A stretch of 64,000 nt of DNA, taken from an uncultured Pelagibacteraceae bacterium (GTDB lineage Bacteria > Pseudomonadota > Alphaproteobacteria > Pelagibacterales > Pelagibacteraceae). Below are positions 8,221-17,742 of the stretch, in pieces (the first letter of the stretch is position 1; the number at the start of each line of letters is the position of its first letter). The notes under the pieces are model-generated. The model was given only the letters and a program-made list of their open reading frames with translations. It was not told the origin of the DNA and made no database searches. A program made the position numbers and the translations under genes. The stretch spans positions 102,677-166,676 of the forward strand of contig CACMZL010000003.1 in assembly GCA_902618205.1 (NCBI GenBank), written 5' to 3'.

Positions 8221-9015
8221 ATGTTCACAACAAATCCATTTGCTGTCCTTTCTTCAACAGTTCCTTCAATTGCTTTGCAAGCATTTGTTTTGTTGATGTT
8301 AGCATTAGTAGTGATTGGAACACTGATGGATATTATTCATAAGAAGAATGTAAAATATTTTTTTAATAATGCTAAAAAAGCAAAAAAAGCAGCAAGTAGA
8401 GAATTAAGTCTTGGTGAGAAAACAGCGATAATTTCTAAAACTGTAGTTCATGATATTGGAACTACATCTGAATTAGGTTTGGGTAAAAGAAGATTTGCAC
8501 ATGTTTTAGGAATGTATGGAACAATATTATTTTGGATTGGTTCAGGTGTTATGATATTTGGATATTCTTCTCCTAATGCTGTAACCCCAACTATATGGCC
8601 AATCATTTGGCACGCTGGTGCAATTTTAACTTGCCTTGGAGCTTATTGGTTTTGGTTCTTTTTAAGAGTAGATGTATCTGCTGAAGCTCACTCAGTTTTT
8701 AGGATCATAAAAGCAGATTTATTTGTTTTAGCTTTAGTATTATCTTCTACGTTTGGTCTAGCTTGGTCGTATTTCCAATATTCAGAATCTACTGGTTTAA
8801 GTATTTTATTTTTAATTTTGTTTGCGGTAGCTAACATAGTTTTATTTGGAGGAGTTTACTGGTCTAAATTTGCTCATATGTTTTACAAACCAGGTGCTGC
8901 AATCCAAAAAAATTTAGCAGAAGCAGATGGATCTAGAGATAATTTACCTCCACCTGCAGACGCTCCAGAACAATTTGGACTTGGAATTAAACGTGAGGCA
9001 CCAAAGCACTATTAA
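8221..9015 (+). CDS. aprM: adenylylsulfate reductase-associated membrane protein AprM
   Basis: A 264-residue membrane protein with an N-terminal helix, then a soluble loop, then about four hydrophobic segments (residues 95-230). Conserved-looking His residues in the membrane part (HVLGMYG, IIWHAG, EAHSVF) could bind haem or quinone. It lies directly before aprB and aprA, which matches AprM, the predicted membrane anchor that passes electrons from the reverse-working APS reductase to the quinone pool in sulfite-oxidising bacteria. The identification relies mainly on this synteny plus topology. The C-terminal Pro-rich tail is soluble. Confidence 0.78.
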   Translation: MFTTNPFAVLSSTVPSIALQAFVLLMLALVVIGTLMDIIHKKNVKYFFNNAKKAKKAASRELSLGEKTAIISKTVVHDIGTTSELGLGKRRFAHVLGMYGTILFWIGSGVMIFGYSSPNAVTPTIWPIIWHAGAILTCLGAYWFWFFLRVDVSAEAHSVFRIIKADLFVLALVLSSTFGLAWSYFQYSESTGLSILFLILFAVANIVLFGGVYWSKFAHMFYKPGAAIQKNLAEADGSRDNLPPPADAPEQFGLGIKREAPKHY

Positions 9016-9054
9016 TATGATTGATAAAATTTTAAAGAAAGGTAATAAGTAAAT

Positions 9055-9525
9055 ATGTCAACTTTTGTATACATGACGAGATGTGATGGTTGTGGTCATT
9101 GTGTAGATATATGTCCATCAGATATCATGCACATAGACGAAACTATTAGAAGAGCAAAAAATATAGAACCAAATTTTTGTTGGGAATGCTATTCATGCGT
9201 CAAGGCATGTCCTAACCATGCAATTGATGTAAGAGGATATGCTGACTTTGCTCCAATGGGTCATAGTGTTAGAGTTAGAAGAGAAGAAGAGAAAGGAACT
9301 ATCTCTTGGAGAATTAAATTTAGAAACGGTACAGAGAAGAATTTTGTATCACCAATAACAACAAAACCTTGGGGAAAATTCATACCAAAATTAGCTGAAG
9401 CAGATACTCCTAATCAAGGAGAGATTAATTCACAAATTTTATATAATGAGCCACATGGTTTAAATACTGAAAAAGATTTACCAACTTTAGACAAAAATTC
9501 ATTCAAGCAAGGCGTTTATTATTAA
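9055..9525 (+). CDS. aprB: adenylylsulfate reductase beta subunit (ferredoxin-like)
   Basis: A 156-residue iron-sulfur protein. Two [4Fe-4S] motifs sit in the first 60 residues: CDGCGHCVDICP and CWECYSCVKACP, the latter followed by NHAIDVRGYADFAPMG, which is characteristic of AprB. It moves electrons between the FAD of AprA and the membrane partner. The length is normal. The stop overlaps the ATG of aprA (TTAATGG), indicating translational coupling. Together with AprA it would oxidise sulfite plus AMP to adenylylsulfate. Confidence 0.95.
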   Translation: MSTFVYMTRCDGCGHCVDICPSDIMHIDETIRRAKNIEPNFCWECYSCVKACPNHAIDVRGYADFAPMGHSVRVRREEEKGTISWRIKFRNGTEKNFVSPITTKPWGKFIPKLAEADTPNQGEINSQILYNEPHGLNTEKDLPTLDKNSFKQGVYY

Positions 9526-11384
9526 TGGCTAAGCACAAAACTATCATCGAAGAATGTGACGTACTAGTTGTCGGTGGAGGTATGGCTGGAACGGGGGCTA
9601 CCTTTGAGGCAAGACACTGGGGAAGAGATTTAAAAATAATCTGTGTAGAAAAAGCAAACATAGATAGAAGTGGTGCCGTTGCACAAGGTCTTTACGCTAT
9701 TAACTGTTATATGGGAATGCAGTGGGGCGAGAATATGCCAGAGGACCATGTACGGTACGCTAGAAATGATTTGATGGGTCTTGTTAGAGAAGATTTAGGT
9801 TATGACATGGCACGTCATGTAGACTCAACTGTTCACATGTTTGATGAATGGGGTCTTCCAATGATGAAAAATAAAGAAACTGGAAGATATCAAAGAGAAG
9901 GTAAGTGGCAAATAATGATACATGGTGAAAGCTACAAACCAATTGTAGCTGAAGCTGCAAAAAAATCTGCTGATAAAATTTATAACAGAATAATGATTAC
10001 TCATCTTTTAAAAGATGAAAAAAATCCAAACCGAATAGCTGGTGCAGTTGGATTTAATGTTAGAACTGGAAATTTTCACGTATTTAAATCAAGAACAGTA
10101 GTTGTTTCTGCTGGAGGAGCATCGCACATATTTAAACCAAGAGCAGTTGGTGAAGGTATGGGTAGAACATGGTATGCACCTTGGAGTAATGGATCTGCTT
10201 ATGCATTACCTATTCAAGTAGGGGCAAAAATGACTCAAATGGAAAATAGAATTGTTCTTTGTAGATTTAAAGATGGTTATGGTCCAGTTGGAGCGTATTT
10301 CTTACATTTAAAAACTTATACTCAAAACGCTAATGGCGAAAATTATGAGAAGAAATGGTATGAAGCTACTAAAGAATTAGTTGGTGAGTATATAGACCAT
10401 CATCCAACACCAACTTGTTTAAGAAATCATGCATTTATTCAAGAAACAGCTGCAGGCGGTGGACCAATCCATATGGTCACAAAAGAAGCATTCCAAGATC
10501 CACATTTAGAAACTGTTGGATGGGAAAATTTCTTAGGAATGACAGTTGGACAAGCAGTAGTTTGGGCGTCTCAAAATATTGATCCAAAATACACAAATCC
10601 AGAATTAACAACTTCAGAGCCATATGTAATGGGATCTCATGCTACATGTTCAGGAGCATGGGTTAGTGGACCAGAAGATATAGCGCCTGATGAATATTTT
10701 TGGGGATACAATAGAATGATGACTATTGATGGATTATTTGGAGCAGGAGATGCAGTTGGTGGAAGTGCTCATAAGTTTTCATCTGGTTCATTTACAGAAG
10801 GAAGGTTAGCATCTAAAGCTGCTGTTAAATATATTCAAGATAAAAAAGCTGATGATATCGAAGTTTCTGATGCACAATTAGAGAAGCTTAAAGAAGAAAT
10901 CTTTAAGCCAATTGAAAATTATACAGTTGGCAGAAATGAAATTACTGGAGGAACAGTTTCTCCTAGCTATATTTTACCTATACAAGGGCTACAAAGACTA
11001 CAAAAAATTATGGACGAATATTGTGGTGGATTAACAAATAATTACATGACAAATGACAATCTACTTAAAAAAGGCTTAGAACAGCTACAATTACTTCAAG
11101 AAGACTTAGATCATGTAGGAGCTGAAGATTATCACCAATTGATGAGAGCATGGGAACTTAAGCATAGAGCTGTAACATCAGAATGTGTTGCTCATCATAC
11201 GTTATTTAGAGAAGAAACTCGTTGGCCAGGCTATTATTATAGAGGCGATCATATGAAACTTGATGATGAAAACTGGCACTGTTTAACTGTTTCTAGAAGA
11301 GATCCTGAAACTGGAAAATTTGAAATGGAGAAAAAGCCTGTTTATCATATCGTTGATGATAAAGAGAAGAAGCAAGCTTCCTAA
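9525..11384 (+). CDS. aprA: adenylylsulfate reductase alpha subunit
   Basis: A 619-residue flavoprotein of the fumarate-reductase/succinate-dehydrogenase family. The N-terminal FAD motif VVGGGMAGTGATFEARHWG is followed by RSGAVAQGLYAINCYMG, and later by ENRIVLCRFKDGYGPVGAYF, typical of AprA. The C-terminal region (WELKHRAVTSECVAHHTL, RWPGYYYRGD) is intact. In this aerobic setting, with aprM and sulfonate-degrading genes nearby, the enzyme probably runs in the oxidative direction: sulfite + AMP to APS. An ATP sulfurylase to finish the path to sulfate is not in the window. Confidence 0.95.
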   Translation: MAKHKTIIEECDVLVVGGGMAGTGATFEARHWGRDLKIICVEKANIDRSGAVAQGLYAINCYMGMQWGENMPEDHVRYARNDLMGLVREDLGYDMARHVDSTVHMFDEWGLPMMKNKETGRYQREGKWQIMIHGESYKPIVAEAAKKSADKIYNRIMITHLLKDEKNPNRIAGAVGFNVRTGNFHVFKSRTVVVSAGGASHIFKPRAVGEGMGRTWYAPWSNGSAYALPIQVGAKMTQMENRIVLCRFKDGYGPVGAYFLHLKTYTQNANGENYEKKWYEATKELVGEYIDHHPTPTCLRNHAFIQETAAGGGPIHMVTKEAFQDPHLETVGWENFLGMTVGQAVVWASQNIDPKYTNPELTTSEPYVMGSHATCSGAWVSGPEDIAPDEYFWGYNRMMTIDGLFGAGDAVGGSAHKFSSGSFTEGRLASKAAVKYIQDKKADDIEVSDAQLEKLKEEIFKPIENYTVGRNEITGGTVSPSYILPIQGLQRLQKIMDEYCGGLTNNYMTNDNLLKKGLEQLQLLQEDLDHVGAEDYHQLMRAWELKHRAVTSECVAHHTLFREETRWPGYYYRGDHMKLDDENWHCLTVSRRDPETGKFEMEKKPVYHIVDDKEKKQAS

Positions 11385-11393
11385 CCATTTTAG

Positions 11394-11744
11394 ATGAGTA
11401 TTGTCGACAAATCAGACGAAGAAATCATTAAAATTGCTGATCCTATCTGGGATAACATGGTTAGATGTTCCAACATGAAAGATTATGGTGGTTTTACCAG
11501 GGATTTATCATCACAAATGCTTTACGGGGCCAACGAAGTAGAGCTAGGCAAGCAATGGGCAAGCAATAAACTGATCTCAAGCCTTAAAGAGGGGTGTAAG
11601 GCTATAGGCTGTCTAAGAAGAGGCTTGTACGTAACTGTTATCTATAAACAAAACAGTACAGAGATACCAGGAGACTTTTTAGGTCGACTTGTCCTTGGAG
11701 AAGAGGGAGATGAGGTCAAAGTCTTCGGGGCAACTATTTTTTAA
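11394..11744 (+). CDS. small protein of the apr operon, possibly NTF2-like
   Basis: A 116-residue soluble protein beginning 9 bases after aprA. Predicted helices at the N-terminus (DEEIIKIADPIWDNMVRCSN) and alternating strands in the C-terminal half (YVTVIYKQNSTEIPGDFLGRLVL) resemble the NTF2/SnoaL-like alpha+beta barrel, but this is a weak structural guess. Base composition is noticeably less A+T-rich than its neighbours (for instance 11520-11720). Position implies a role in sulfite oxidation, perhaps in folding or protection of AprBA. I know no named family for it. Confidence 0.7.
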   Translation: MSIVDKSDEEIIKIADPIWDNMVRCSNMKDYGGFTRDLSSQMLYGANEVELGKQWASNKLISSLKEGCKAIGCLRRGLYVTVIYKQNSTEIPGDFLGRLVLGEEGDEVKVFGATIF

Positions 11745-11795
11745 ATTTAATTAAATATTATTTGCATTTAATAAAACTTGTGGTATTTCGCGTGT

Positions 11796-11942
11796 ATGCT
11801 TCAAGCTTTTAATCAAAATATTAAGAAAATCCCATTATTAGTTTCAAATCAGTTTTCAAAAATAATTAAATCTTTTCTATATCTTTTTATATTTATTACT
11901 TGGGCAATTATAATCCTAGGGACATTTCAAAATTTTATTTAA
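11796..11942 (+). CDS. small membrane protein (48 aa) between apr genes and sulfite exporter
   Basis: An ATG at 11796 opens a 48-codon frame ending TAA at 11940-11942. The product has a charged/polar first half and one hydrophobic segment at about residues 27-44 (FLYLFIFITWAIIILGTF), so a single-pass membrane peptide. It sits in the gap between the apr operon and the TauE/SafE exporter gene. No obvious Shine-Dalgarno precedes it. Coding is plausible from the topology and the clean frame but unproven. Confidence 0.42.
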   Translation: MLQAFNQNIKKIPLLVSNQFSKIIKSFLYLFIFITWAIIILGTFQNFI

Positions 11943-11993
11943 TTTATTCTTATAATCATTGACTTTAGATTATGAGAGGAATAGTTAGATTAT

Positions 11994-13079
11994 ATGGAAT
12001 ATTTTCTTCCAATAGCTCAAGTCGAGATTAATATACTGTTTATATTTGGTTTAAGTTTAGCAGTTGGTATTCTTTCAGGATTGTTTGGTGTAGGCGGTGG
12101 ATTTTTAATGACACCATTTTTAATATTTTTAGGTATTCCACCTGCTTATGCAGTTCCAAATGAAGCAAGCAATATTTTAGGAACATCGGTATCCGGTTCA
12201 ACTACTCATTATTTAAAAGGTACATTAGATTATAAAATGGGATTGATGATTGTGGTTGGAGGAACTATTGGAACCTTACTAGGGATCTTAACTTTTTCCT
12301 ATTTTCAGGATATTGGAAAAATAAACATCGTAATCTCTTTAGCCTACATGTATATCTTAGCTATACTTGGAACTTTAATGCTTATTCAAGGAGTATCCGA
12401 AATTGATAAGGCTAGAAAAAAAATTATTGTTAGAAAAAAATTACATACTCATTATTGGATACATGGACTACCCTTTAGAATGCGTTTTAAAAAATCAAAA
12501 GTTTATGAAAGTGCATTTACTCCAATTATTATTGGTTTAATTGTTGGATATATTGCAGCAATTATGGGAGTGGGTGGTGCATTTATATTGGTTCCTGCAA
12601 TGATTTATATTATTGGAATGCCAACCAAACTAATTCCTGGCACATCTTTGTTTGTTACAATATTTGTAAGTGCAATCGTAACAGTTCTTCATGCTTTTAA
12701 TTACGGCACAATTGATCTTGTTTTAGTTTTTGTACTTATACTTGGCTCAATTATTGGCGTTCAGTTTGGTCAAAAAATTGGTGAAAAAGTTGATAGCTCA
12801 GAATTTAAAACAATCTTAGCAGTACTTTTATTATTAGTTGGAATTGCAATTGCTTATGACACTTTTATTAAAGAAGACGTAATTGTTGAAACAGTAGCAA
12901 ATGGAACTAAAAACCTTGGTAACATTGCACAGTTTATTTTAGATTATTCGAAAGACCTTCCAGTTTTTTATGGACTTACATCAGTTGTATTAGCAGTAGT
13001 TCTTGGAATTGGAGCTGCAATTTTAAGAAATTATATTTCTAAGTGGAACAAAGCAAGAGAAGCTAACCTTAAAGCTTAA
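11994..13079 (+). CDS. tauE: TauE/SafE family sulfite/sulfonate exporter
   Basis: A 361-residue membrane protein with about eight or nine helices and the two internally repeated glycine motifs of the family: [21 protein letters not shown] near residue 30 and [19 protein letters not shown] near residue 190. TauE/SafE proteins export sulfite or small sulfonates. Placed between sulfite oxidation (aprMBA) and sulfite-generating lyases (suyAB, xsc), it most likely vents excess sulfite. A large loop at residues 135-170 is rich in Arg/Lys. Its stop overlaps the end of suyB, which runs the other way, by four bases. Confidence 0.88.
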   Translation: MEYFLPIAQVEINILFIFGLSLAVGILSGLFGVGGGFLMTPFLIFLGIPPAYAVPNEASNILGTSVSGSTTHYLKGTLDYKMGLMIVVGGTIGTLLGILTFSYFQDIGKINIVISLAYMYILAILGTLMLIQGVSEIDKARKKIIVRKKLHTHYWIHGLPFRMRFKKSKVYESAFTPIIIGLIVGYIAAIMGVGGAFILVPAMIYIIGMPTKLIPGTSLFVTIFVSAIVTVLHAFNYGTIDLVLVFVLILGSIIGVQFGQKIGEKVDSSEFKTILAVLLLLVGIAIAYDTFIKEDVIVETVANGTKNLGNIAQFILDYSKDLPVFYGLTSVVLAVVLGIGAAILRNYISKWNKAREANLKA

Positions 13080-14242
13080 GCACTTCTGTATAATTTAGTC
13101 ATCACAAATTCTCTATGACCAAGTGCTTCAGCACAAGTTAACCTTCCGTTTGCAACTCTTATTGTAGCTTTAATTAATTCATCACCAGCTTCATCTAAAT
13201 TCATTTCTCTTGATAAGATTTTAGAAACATCAACATCAATATGCTCACTCATGGTTCTAGCAGTTAAAGGATTAGCAGTTAGTTTTACTACTGGCTCAAT
13301 TGGGTTTCCAATTATATTTCCTTGTCCGGTTGGAAATAGGTGAAGATTGAATCCTCCTGCAGCTTGTAAAGTAACACATTCAGCAGCAGCTGATGAGGTA
13401 TCCATAAAGTATAAGCCTGGACCTTTAGTTGGTTCTTCTGCTGGTTCTAGTACATCAATAAATTTGCATCCCCCAATTTTTTGAAAGTTTCCAAATGCTT
13501 TTTCTTCGATTGTAGTAAGTCCACCTGCTATATTTCCAGCTGTTGGTTGACTTTCAGAAAGATCGTCAGTTGCTTCTTTTAAGATGAAATCATTATACGA
13601 ACTCCAAGTTTTTCTAAACTTCTCTTGAGCCTCAGGAGTTTTTCCTCTTTTTTCACACACAGTTTCAGCACCTGTTAGCTCAGATGTTTCACCAAAACAT
13701 AAATGAACACCCAAGGGCTCTAATTTATCCATTAAATTTCCAACTGTCGGATTTGATGCTAATCCTGATGTTGTATCAGACTCTCCACATTTAACTGATA
13801 TCCATAAATCACTTATAGGACGCTCTTCTCTTTGTTTTTCAGATGCCCAAATTGAAAATTCTTGAGCTTTCTTTGAAACTCTTGCTATAGTGTCTATATC
13901 TCCTACACCTTCTATACTAAATCCTTCAACTGGTTTTCCAGTCGTTGCAATTGCATCAACAATTCTTTTTGTCCATTTAGGCTCAATACCTATTACTATA
14001 ACTGCTGCAACATTTGGATTTTTTCCTGTTCCAATCATTGTTCTAAAATGAAGCTCTAAGTCTGCTCCAAATTGTAATCTTCCATAAGAGTGTGGAAGTG
14101 CAATCGTACCTTTAATATTATTAGCTACAGCTTCAGCACAAGCATTTGAAATATCATCAACAGGTAGAATTATTACATGATTTCTTGTTCCTGTTCTTCC
14201 ATCTTCTCTTTTATATCCTAAAAATGTTTTTGGAATTTCCAT
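13076..14242 (-). CDS. suyB: (2R)-sulfolactate sulfo-lyase large subunit SuyB
   Basis: A 388-residue protein of the UxaA family, with [20 protein letters not shown] at the N-terminus and [19 protein letters not shown] in the middle, hallmarks of altronate dehydratase-like C-terminal domains. In this family the sulfolactate enzyme is split into a small SAF-domain subunit and this larger subunit, exactly the arrangement here. SuyAB cleaves sulfolactate to pyruvate and sulfite. The neighbouring xsc, TauE exporter and apr genes favour the sulfonate role over sugar-acid dehydration. Only one base separates it from suyA. Confidence 0.87.
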   Translation of the reverse strand: MEIPKTFLGYKREDGRTGTRNHVIILPVDDISNACAEAVANNIKGTIALPHSYGRLQFGADLELHFRTMIGTGKNPNVAAVIVIGIEPKWTKRIVDAIATTGKPVEGFSIEGVGDIDTIARVSKKAQEFSIWASEKQREERPISDLWISVKCGESDTTSGLASNPTVGNLMDKLEPLGVHLCFGETSELTGAETVCEKRGKTPEAQEKFRKTWSSYNDFILKEATDDLSESQPTAGNIAGGLTTIEEKAFGNFQKIGGCKFIDVLEPAEEPTKGPGLYFMDTSSAAAECVTLQAAGGFNLHLFPTGQGNIIGNPIEPVVKLTANPLTARTMSEHIDVDVSKILSREMNLDEAGDELIKATIRVANGRLTCAEALGHREFVMTKLYRSA

Positions 14243-14243
14243 T

Positions 14244-14531
14244 TTACCACTTTTTAGTTTTTACGTTGTGAACATGCACATGCTCACCTTTTTTTATTGA
14301 TTTTACAACTTTGCCAATATCATGCCCGTACTTTAATATTGTATCTCCTTCGTTAAGATCAGTCATAGCAATTTTATGACCCAAAGGTATTTCATCCATC
14401 GATTGAATTTTTACTGATTTATCATTTTCCATAATCCAGCAATCACAGTCTTGTTTAGGAGTAATTTTTTCAATAACTACAACACCTACATTGTCTTTTT
14501 CATCGTGGATTATAATATCTGTGCCAGCCAT
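14244..14531 (-). CDS. suyA: (2R)-sulfolactate sulfo-lyase small subunit SuyA (SAF domain)
   Basis: A 95-residue SAF-domain protein. From the chosen ATG at 14531 it begins [20 protein letters not shown], the usual start of SuyA/UxaA N-terminal domains, and it contains [20 protein letters not shown] and HVHNV. An upstream in-frame ATG at 14564 would add 11 residues and run through a palindrome, so I prefer the later start. It pairs with SuyB to release sulfite from sulfolactate. It is divergent from xsc, with 90 bases between the two starts. Confidence 0.87.
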   Translation of the reverse strand: MAGTDIIIHDEKDNVGVVVIEKITPKQDCDCWIMENDKSVKIQSMDEIPLGHKIAMTDLNEGDTILKYGHDIGKVVKSIKKGEHVHVHNVKTKKW

Positions 14532-14560
14532 TGTGACGATTTCTTTGTTTGAAATTCGAT

Positions 14561-14580
14561 CCAATTTATATATGAATTGG
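14561..14580. promoter_or_regulatory. 20-bp imperfect palindrome between suyA and xsc
   Basis: CCAATTTAT at 14561-14569 and ATGAATTGG at 14572-14580 are inverted repeats with one mismatch around a 2-base centre. It lies between the divergent suyA and xsc starts, the natural place for an operator shared by both sulfonate genes. A weak -10-like TAGAAT lies downstream at 14601-14606 on the xsc side, and xsc has a good ribosome-binding site (GAAGGA). The regulator is not encoded in the window. Confidence 0.45.
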
Positions 14581-14621
14581 GCACTTTGACAATTAAAAAA
14601 TAGAATGAAGAAGGATTTGAT

Positions 14622-16406
14622 ATGGCTAAAATGACAACCGAAGAAGCTTTTGTAAAAGTTTTACAAATGCATGGTATCGAACATTCGTTTGGTATTATTG
14701 GTTCTGCATTCATGCCTATTTCTGATCTTTTCCCAGAAGCTGGAATAACTTTTTGGGACGTTGCTCATGAAACAAATGGTGGATTGATTGCTGATGGTTA
14801 TACGAGAGCAACAGGAAAAATGTCAATGGTGATTGCTCAAAATGGTCCAGGTATTACAGGACTTGTTACACCAATAAAAACTGCTTACTGGAATCATACT
14901 CCGTTACTATTAGTTACACCACAAGCAGCAAACAAAACTATGGGCCAAGGTGGTTTTCAAGAAGTAGAGCAAATGAATTTATTTAAAGACATGGTGTGTT
15001 ATCAAGAAGAAGTTAGAGACCCATCAAGAATGGCAGAAGTTTTAAACAGAGTTATAGAAAAAGCATTTAGAGGGTCAGCGCCTGCACAAATAAATGTACC
15101 AAGAGATTTTTGGACACAAGTTATAGATATAGAATTACCTCCAATTGTAAGATTTGAAAGACAAGGTGGCGGAAAAGATGCTGTTGATAGAGCTGCTAAA
15201 TTATTATCAAAAGCAAAATTCCCAGTAATTTTATCTGGGGCAGGAGTTGTTATAGGTGATGCGATTAATGATTGTAAAAAATTAGCAGAAAAGCTTGATG
15301 CACCTGTATGTAATGGATATCAACATAACGATAGCTTTCCAGGAAGCCATCCATTAGCTGTTGGTCCATTAGGTTACAATGGATCTAAAGCTGCAATGGA
15401 GTTAATTTCAAAAGCTGATGTAGTTTTAGCATTAGGAACAAGATTAAATCCATTTTCAACATTACCAGGATATGGAATTGATTACTGGCCAAAAGAAGCA
15501 ACAATTATTCAAGTAGATATGAACCCTGATCGTATTGGTTTAACTAAGAAAGTTACTGTTGGTATTTGCGGTGATGCTAAAATGGTAGCTCAACAAATAT
15601 TAGAAAAACTCTCATCAAATGCTGGAGACAATGGTAGAGAAGATAGAAAAAATCTAATTCATCAAACAAAATCTGCATGGTTGCAAACTCTTACAAGTTT
15701 AGATCATGAGGATGATGATCCAGGAACTGTTTGGAATAAAGAAGCAAGAGAAAGAGATAAAGATAGAATGTCTCCAAGACAAGCATGGAGAGCTATTCAA
15801 GCTGGGATGCCAGAAGATGTTATAATTTCAAGTGATATTGGAAATAATTGTGCAATAGGTAATGCATACCCAACATTTGAGAAACCAAGAAAATATTTAG
15901 CACCAGGTTTATTTGGACCTTGTGGTTATGGATTTCCATCTATTCTTGGAGCAAAAATTGGGTGTCCAGATACTCCAGTTATAGGTTTTGCAGGTGATGG
16001 AGCATTTGGAATAAGTATGAATGAAATGAGTTCGTGTGCAAGAGAAGAGTGGCCAGCAATAACAATGGTAATTTTTAGAAATTATCAATGGGGGGCTGAA
16101 AAAAGAAATTCAATTTTATGGTTTGATGACAACTTTGTTGGAACAGAGTTAGATCCAGAATTAAGTTATGCAAAAGTTGCTAATGCATGTGGTTTAAAAG
16201 GTGTTATTGCAAATACAATGGAAGAAACCACTAAAGCTATCAAACAATCATGTGAAGATCAGAAAAAAGGTATTACTACATTTATCGAAATAATTCTAAA
16301 TCAAGAATTAGGTGAGCCATTCAGAAGAGATGCTATGAAAAAACCAGTTAAAGTAGCTGGTATAAGCAAGAGTGATATGAAGCCTCAAAAGTCTCTTGTT
16401 AGTTGA
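14622..16406 (+). CDS. xsc: sulfoacetaldehyde acetyltransferase Xsc
   Basis: A 594-residue thiamine-diphosphate enzyme. The N-terminal domain has HSFGIIGSAFMPISDLFPEA and HETNGGLIADGY with the cofactor-activating Glu; the C-terminal TPP/Mg motif is GDGAFGISMNEM, ending in VIFRN. IGSAFMP and TPQAANKTMGQGGFQE distinguish Xsc from acetolactate synthase. It converts sulfoacetaldehyde and phosphate to acetyl phosphate and sulfite. Full length. The gene shares a control region with suyA, and a DAO-family oxidase follows 31 bases downstream. Phosphotransacetylase, often adjacent in other bacteria, is absent here. Confidence 0.93.
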   Translation: MAKMTTEEAFVKVLQMHGIEHSFGIIGSAFMPISDLFPEAGITFWDVAHETNGGLIADGYTRATGKMSMVIAQNGPGITGLVTPIKTAYWNHTPLLLVTPQAANKTMGQGGFQEVEQMNLFKDMVCYQEEVRDPSRMAEVLNRVIEKAFRGSAPAQINVPRDFWTQVIDIELPPIVRFERQGGGKDAVDRAAKLLSKAKFPVILSGAGVVIGDAINDCKKLAEKLDAPVCNGYQHNDSFPGSHPLAVGPLGYNGSKAAMELISKADVVLALGTRLNPFSTLPGYGIDYWPKEATIIQVDMNPDRIGLTKKVTVGICGDAKMVAQQILEKLSSNAGDNGREDRKNLIHQTKSAWLQTLTSLDHEDDDPGTVWNKEARERDKDRMSPRQAWRAIQAGMPEDVIISSDIGNNCAIGNAYPTFEKPRKYLAPGLFGPCGYGFPSILGAKIGCPDTPVIGFAGDGAFGISMNEMSSCAREEWPAITMVIFRNYQWGAEKRNSILWFDDNFVGTELDPELSYAKVANACGLKGVIANTMEETTKAIKQSCEDQKKGITTFIEIILNQELGEPFRRDAMKKPVKVAGISKSDMKPQKSLVS

Positions 16407-16437
16407 GATTAGTAAAATTTCATTATAAAAATAATTA

Positions 16438-17742
16438 TTGGATTTAATAAACAACAATTTCTGTGGATGGACAAGACAACTTCCTGAGAGAAGTAATTTT
16501 AAATTACTAGATCAAGACATTTACTGTGATTATTTAATTGTAGGAGCTGGGTATACAGGATTATCAGCTGCTAGAAAACTTTCAGATATAATGAAAGATA
16601 AAAAAATTATTCTCATTGATGCACAGTTAGCGGGTGAGGGTGGAAGTTCAAGAAATTCAGGCTATCTAGTTGATACTACATTAAATGATGGTTTTACATC
16701 TAACAGCGATAAAGAGAATTATGTAAAAAAAACAAAAATATATCACTTGGGTATAGAAGCTGTTAGAAAATTTATAAAAGAATATCAGGTTGATTGTGAT
16801 TGGAATGAATGTGGAAAATATTTTGCTTCCTCTAAAGAGCAAGATGAGACAAAAGCTCAATCGTTCAGCAAATTATTAAATAGTCTTGGTTTTAAAAATA
16901 AAATTTTATTTAATAAAGAGTTAACTGAAAAATTGGGAACGCCTTTTTATAAAATTGGAGTTTTTACCTCAGGAGGAATTCTTTTAAACCCTGGTAAATT
17001 AGCTAGAGCAATGGTTGATACATTGCCAGATAATGTAAAATTATATGAAAATTCTCAAATTTATAATTGGAAAAAGATTAATAACAAAATTGAATGTTTT
17101 ACAAAAAAGCACAAAATAACTACTAAAAAAATTATTTTTTGCACAAACGGTTTTTTGAAATATTTGAATGTAAAAAAAAATTATAGTTTCCCAATCACAT
17201 TAACTGCTAGTCTCACGAGAAAACTCACAGATAAAGAATTTAAAGATATAGGTTCTCCAAAAGAGTGGGGTGTTCTTCCTATAAGACCAATGGGTGCTAC
17301 GATAAGAATGACTAAAGATAGGAGAATACTTATAAGAAATACTGCAGAGTTAAGAAACCCTTTTTCAATGAATAGAAATGAATTAAATAAAAGAGCTGCA
17401 ATTCATAAAGAAGGCATCAAGAAAAGATTTAAACAATTACCTGATAATATAATAGAGAGCAGTTGGTCGGGAATTGTATGTAGAAGTGGTAATAGCTCTC
17501 AAATATTTGAAAAAATTGATGATAATATTTTTAGCGCAGGCTGTTACAATGGATCTGGCATTGGAGTAGGAACACTATTCGGTGAACAAATAGCCTTAAT
17601 GGCCTCTAATCAACAATCTAATGAAATAGAAGTAATACAACAAAGAAAAAAACCAAACTGGTTACCACCACAACCCTTTTTAAATTTGGGAATTTACACT
17701 AGATTAGCTTACGAAAGGATAAAAGCTCAAACTGAAATTTAA
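16438..17742 (+). CDS. FAD-dependent amine/amino-acid oxidoreductase (DAO family)
   Basis: A 434-residue DAO-family flavoprotein with the FAD fingerprint YLIVGAGYTGLSAARKLS near residue 31, followed by GGSSRNSGYLVDT, as in gamma-glutamylputrescine oxidase-like enzymes. The C-terminal GCYNGSGIGVGTLFGE closes the FAD site. It starts at TTG (16438); no in-frame ATG fits. The position directly after xsc makes a dehydrogenase that feeds sulfoacetaldehyde, such as a taurine-oxidising enzyme, attractive, but the known TauX small subunit is not visible. Oxidation of another amine or amino acid is equally possible. Confidence 0.8.
   Translation: MDLINNNFCGWTRQLPERSNFKLLDQDIYCDYLIVGAGYTGLSAARKLSDIMKDKKIILIDAQLAGEGGSSRNSGYLVDTTLNDGFTSNSDKENYVKKTKIYHLGIEAVRKFIKEYQVDCDWNECGKYFASSKEQDETKAQSFSKLLNSLGFKNKILFNKELTEKLGTPFYKIGVFTSGGILLNPGKLARAMVDTLPDNVKLYENSQIYNWKKINNKIECFTKKHKITTKKIIFCTNGFLKYLNVKKNYSFPITLTASLTRKLTDKEFKDIGSPKEWGVLPIRPMGATIRMTKDRRILIRNTAELRNPFSMNRNELNKRAAIHKEGIKKRFKQLPDNIIESSWSGIVCRSGNSSQIFEKIDDNIFSAGCYNGSGIGVGTLFGEQIALMASNQQSNEIEVIQQRKKPNWLPPQPFLNLGIYTRLAYERIKAQTEI

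Noticed and set aside
13076..14531. Altronate dehydratase (UxaA)
   Set aside because: The protein is split into SAF and large subunits and lies beside xsc, a TauE exporter and apr genes, which fits SuyAB better.
14622..16406. Acetolactate synthase large subunit
   Set aside because: The Xsc-specific stretches IGSAFMP and ANKTMGQGGFQE are present, and no small subunit gene follows.
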